The translations under genes and the position numbers were made by a program. A stretch of 6,840 nt of DNA from an uncultured Nocardiaceae bacterium (lineage in GTDB: Bacteria > Actinomycetota > Actinomycetes > Mycobacteriales > Mycobacteriaceae), in contig CAKZIX010000222.1 in assembly GCA_936936565.1 (NCBI GenBank), forward strand, positions 1 to 6,840. The letters run 5' to 3'. Shown piece after piece: positions 5,882-6,840 of this stretch (position 1 is the stretch's first letter; every line of letters begins with the position of its first letter). A model generated the notes under the pieces. The model worked only from the letters and a program-made list of their open reading frames with translations, had not been told where the DNA came from and did no database searches.

Positions 5882-6787
5882 GTGTTTCGCTGGGAGCTCA
5901 CGTTCGCGCTGGTTGCGGCACTGCTCGCCGTGCCGCCGGCCGCCGCGCAGTCGCGCTATTCCGAGTACGTCGCCATCGGCGACTCCTACAGCGCGGATGT
6001 CGTCATCGCTGGCCAACATGGTTCCGTCACAACGGAATTCGCGCCGTTCGACTGCTATCAGTCGGACCAGAACTTCCCGCGGCAAGTGGCCCGCGCGCTG
6101 GGGGTGGCGCGCTTCCGGGACGCCAGTTGCGGCGGTGCCGGCATCGACGATCTCACGGCTCCGCAGTCGGGGGTGCCGATGTTCCTCGGGGGCGTCAACC
6201 CGCCACAGTTCGATCGCCTCACGCCCACAACGGATCTGGTGACCGTCCTGCTCGGCGGCAACGACGTCGGGATCGCCCGGGCGGCGGCGCAATGCATCAC
6301 GCTCAACCCGCCGATGCTGCATGCGCAATCGTGCCGGCAGGCGTTCACCGCCGCCGGTTCGGACGTGATGAGCGCGCGCATCGTCGCCGCCGAGCCGAAA
6401 CTGGTGGCGGCGTTGCAGGCGATTCGTGCGCGTGCGCCCAAGGCCGACATCTTCGTGGTGAACTACTTGGCCGCGGCGACGGGCCCGCACACCTGCTGGC
6501 CCTACGTGCCGATCGCCGAGTTCGATCAGAGCTGGCTCGCCGAGAAGGGCCGCGAACTCAACGCCATGCTGGCGCGCGCCGCAGCCACGGCCGGGGCGAC
6601 CCTCGTCGACACCTACACCCCGTCCATCGGACACGACTTCTGCCAGTCGCCGAACGTTCGCTGGGTCGAAGGCCTGCTGCCGGTCTCGGTCAACGCGCCG
6701 GCGCTGGCGATCCCGTTTCATCCCAATTCCGCCGGTGCGAGCGCTCAAGCGCGGGCAGTATTGGCAGCCATCGAAGCCAAACCGTAA
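5882..6787 (+). CDS. Secreted SGNH/GDSL-family lipase or esterase
   Basis: This 301-residue protein has a Sec-type signal peptide: a hydrophobic run from about 7 to 18, with cleavage probably after PAAA (residue 22). The SGNH blocks are in order: block I YVAIGDSYS with nucleophile Ser35, block II CGGAGIDDL with Gly85, block III VLLGGNDVG with Asn127, and block V IPFHPNSAG with His280. Six cysteines (58, 83, 138, 151, 205, 254) remain in the mature protein, consistent with the three-disulfide pattern of secreted Streptomyces GDSL lipases; the 25-residue gap between the first two matches. Such enzymes hydrolyse phospholipids, acylglycerols or other esters outside the cell. The motif before His280 lacks the common DxxH aspartate, so the enzyme may work with a Ser-His dyad. 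The start is GTG at 5882. It lies 22 bases after the ceramidase gene and is almost certainly co-transcribed with it. Confidence 0.93.
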   Translation: MFRWELTFALVAALLAVPPAAAQSRYSEYVAIGDSYSADVVIAGQHGSVTTEFAPFDCYQSDQNFPRQVARALGVARFRDASCGGAGIDDLTAPQSGVPMFLGGVNPPQFDRLTPTTDLVTVLLGGNDVGIARAAAQCITLNPPMLHAQSCRQAFTAAGSDVMSARIVAAEPKLVAALQAIRARAPKADIFVVNYLAAATGPHTCWPYVPIAEFDQSWLAEKGRELNAMLARAAATAGATLVDTYTPSIGHDFCQSPNVRWVEGLLPVSVNAPALAIPFHPNSAGASAQARAVLAAIEAKP

Positions 6788-6840
6788 ACCTAGACGTTCG
6801 TCAATGTTACGGAATCGATGCGATCTTGTGATCTAGGCCC
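6788..6840. other. Non-coding tail after the lipase gene
   Basis: No gene is visible. CCTAGA (6789-6794) and TCTAGG (6832-6837) are inverted copies 37 bases apart. TTACGG (6807-6812) lies 16 bases before TGATCT (6829-6834) and might be a weak promoter for a gene beyond the window. There is no GC-rich hairpin followed by a T run, so no intrinsic terminator can be called. Confidence 0.3.

Noticed and set aside
3784..5901. Very long minus-strand open frame (705 codons) opposite the ceramidase
   Set aside because: It mirrors the GC-rich third positions of the ceramidase gene, its translation is Arg/Gly-rich with no recognisable motif, and the plus strand here has a full set of ceramidase catalytic residues, signal peptide and ribosome site.
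4029..6242. Long plus-strand open frame (737 codons) in another frame across the ceramidase and lipase genes
   Set aside because: It crosses two well-supported genes and their gap, is dominated by arginine and has no domain pattern: a frame shadow in high-GC DNA.
6789..6837. CCTAGA/TCTAGG inverted repeat as a terminator of the ceramidase-lipase operon
   Set aside because: The arms are only 6 bp, 37 bases apart, AT-containing and not followed by a T run, so a stable terminator hairpin is not supported.

Overview
The window reads as chromosomal DNA of a high-GC actinomycete, most likely a Nocardia or close relative (Mycobacteriales). This is inferred from the strongly GC-rich third codon positions, GTG starts, the tRNA sequences and their promoters, and protein families typical of that group: an HSL-type lipase with HGSGY, an MpaB/DUF2236 protein, a CFP30B-like VOC protein and a secreted neutral ceramidase. 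I could not run a search, so the genus is an inference.

Layout. Positions 1-71 hold a tRNA-Gly(GCC) gene on the minus strand, cut by one or two bases at the window edge, with its own promoter at 118-146. A complete tRNA-Val(CAC) follows at 332-403 on the plus strand. Converging on it, with only three bases between, is a minus-strand pair: a TetR-type regulator (1401-1970) followed by an HSL-family alpha/beta hydrolase (407-1429). Diverging from the regulator is an MpaB-family (DUF2236) putative oxygenase (2035-2937). The 64-bp divergent region contains a perfect 8-bp inverted repeat that covers two overlapping, oppositely oriented -10 elements. This looks like one operator controlling both directions.

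The plus strand continues with a two-domain VOC/glyoxalase-like protein (2978-3787). After a 110-bp gap comes a probable two-gene export operon: a neutral ceramidase with a twin-arginine signal peptide (3898-5859) and, 22 bases later, a secreted SGNH/GDSL lipase or esterase with six cysteines (5882-6787). The last 53 bases are non-coding.

How the parts work together. I infer two functional units. One is a ligand-responsive cassette (TetR, hydrolase, DUF2236 oxygenase), probably acting on an ester- or lipid-like compound not identifiable from sequence. The other is an exported lipid-degrading pair that could act together on sphingolipid and phospholipid or other ester substrates outside the cell. 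I saw no insertion sequence, CRISPR array, phage gene or duplicated tRNA end. All catalytic genes look intact. Nothing here is an obviously new system; the ceramidase-lipase pairing and the TetR/DUF2236/hydrolase module deserve the closest look.
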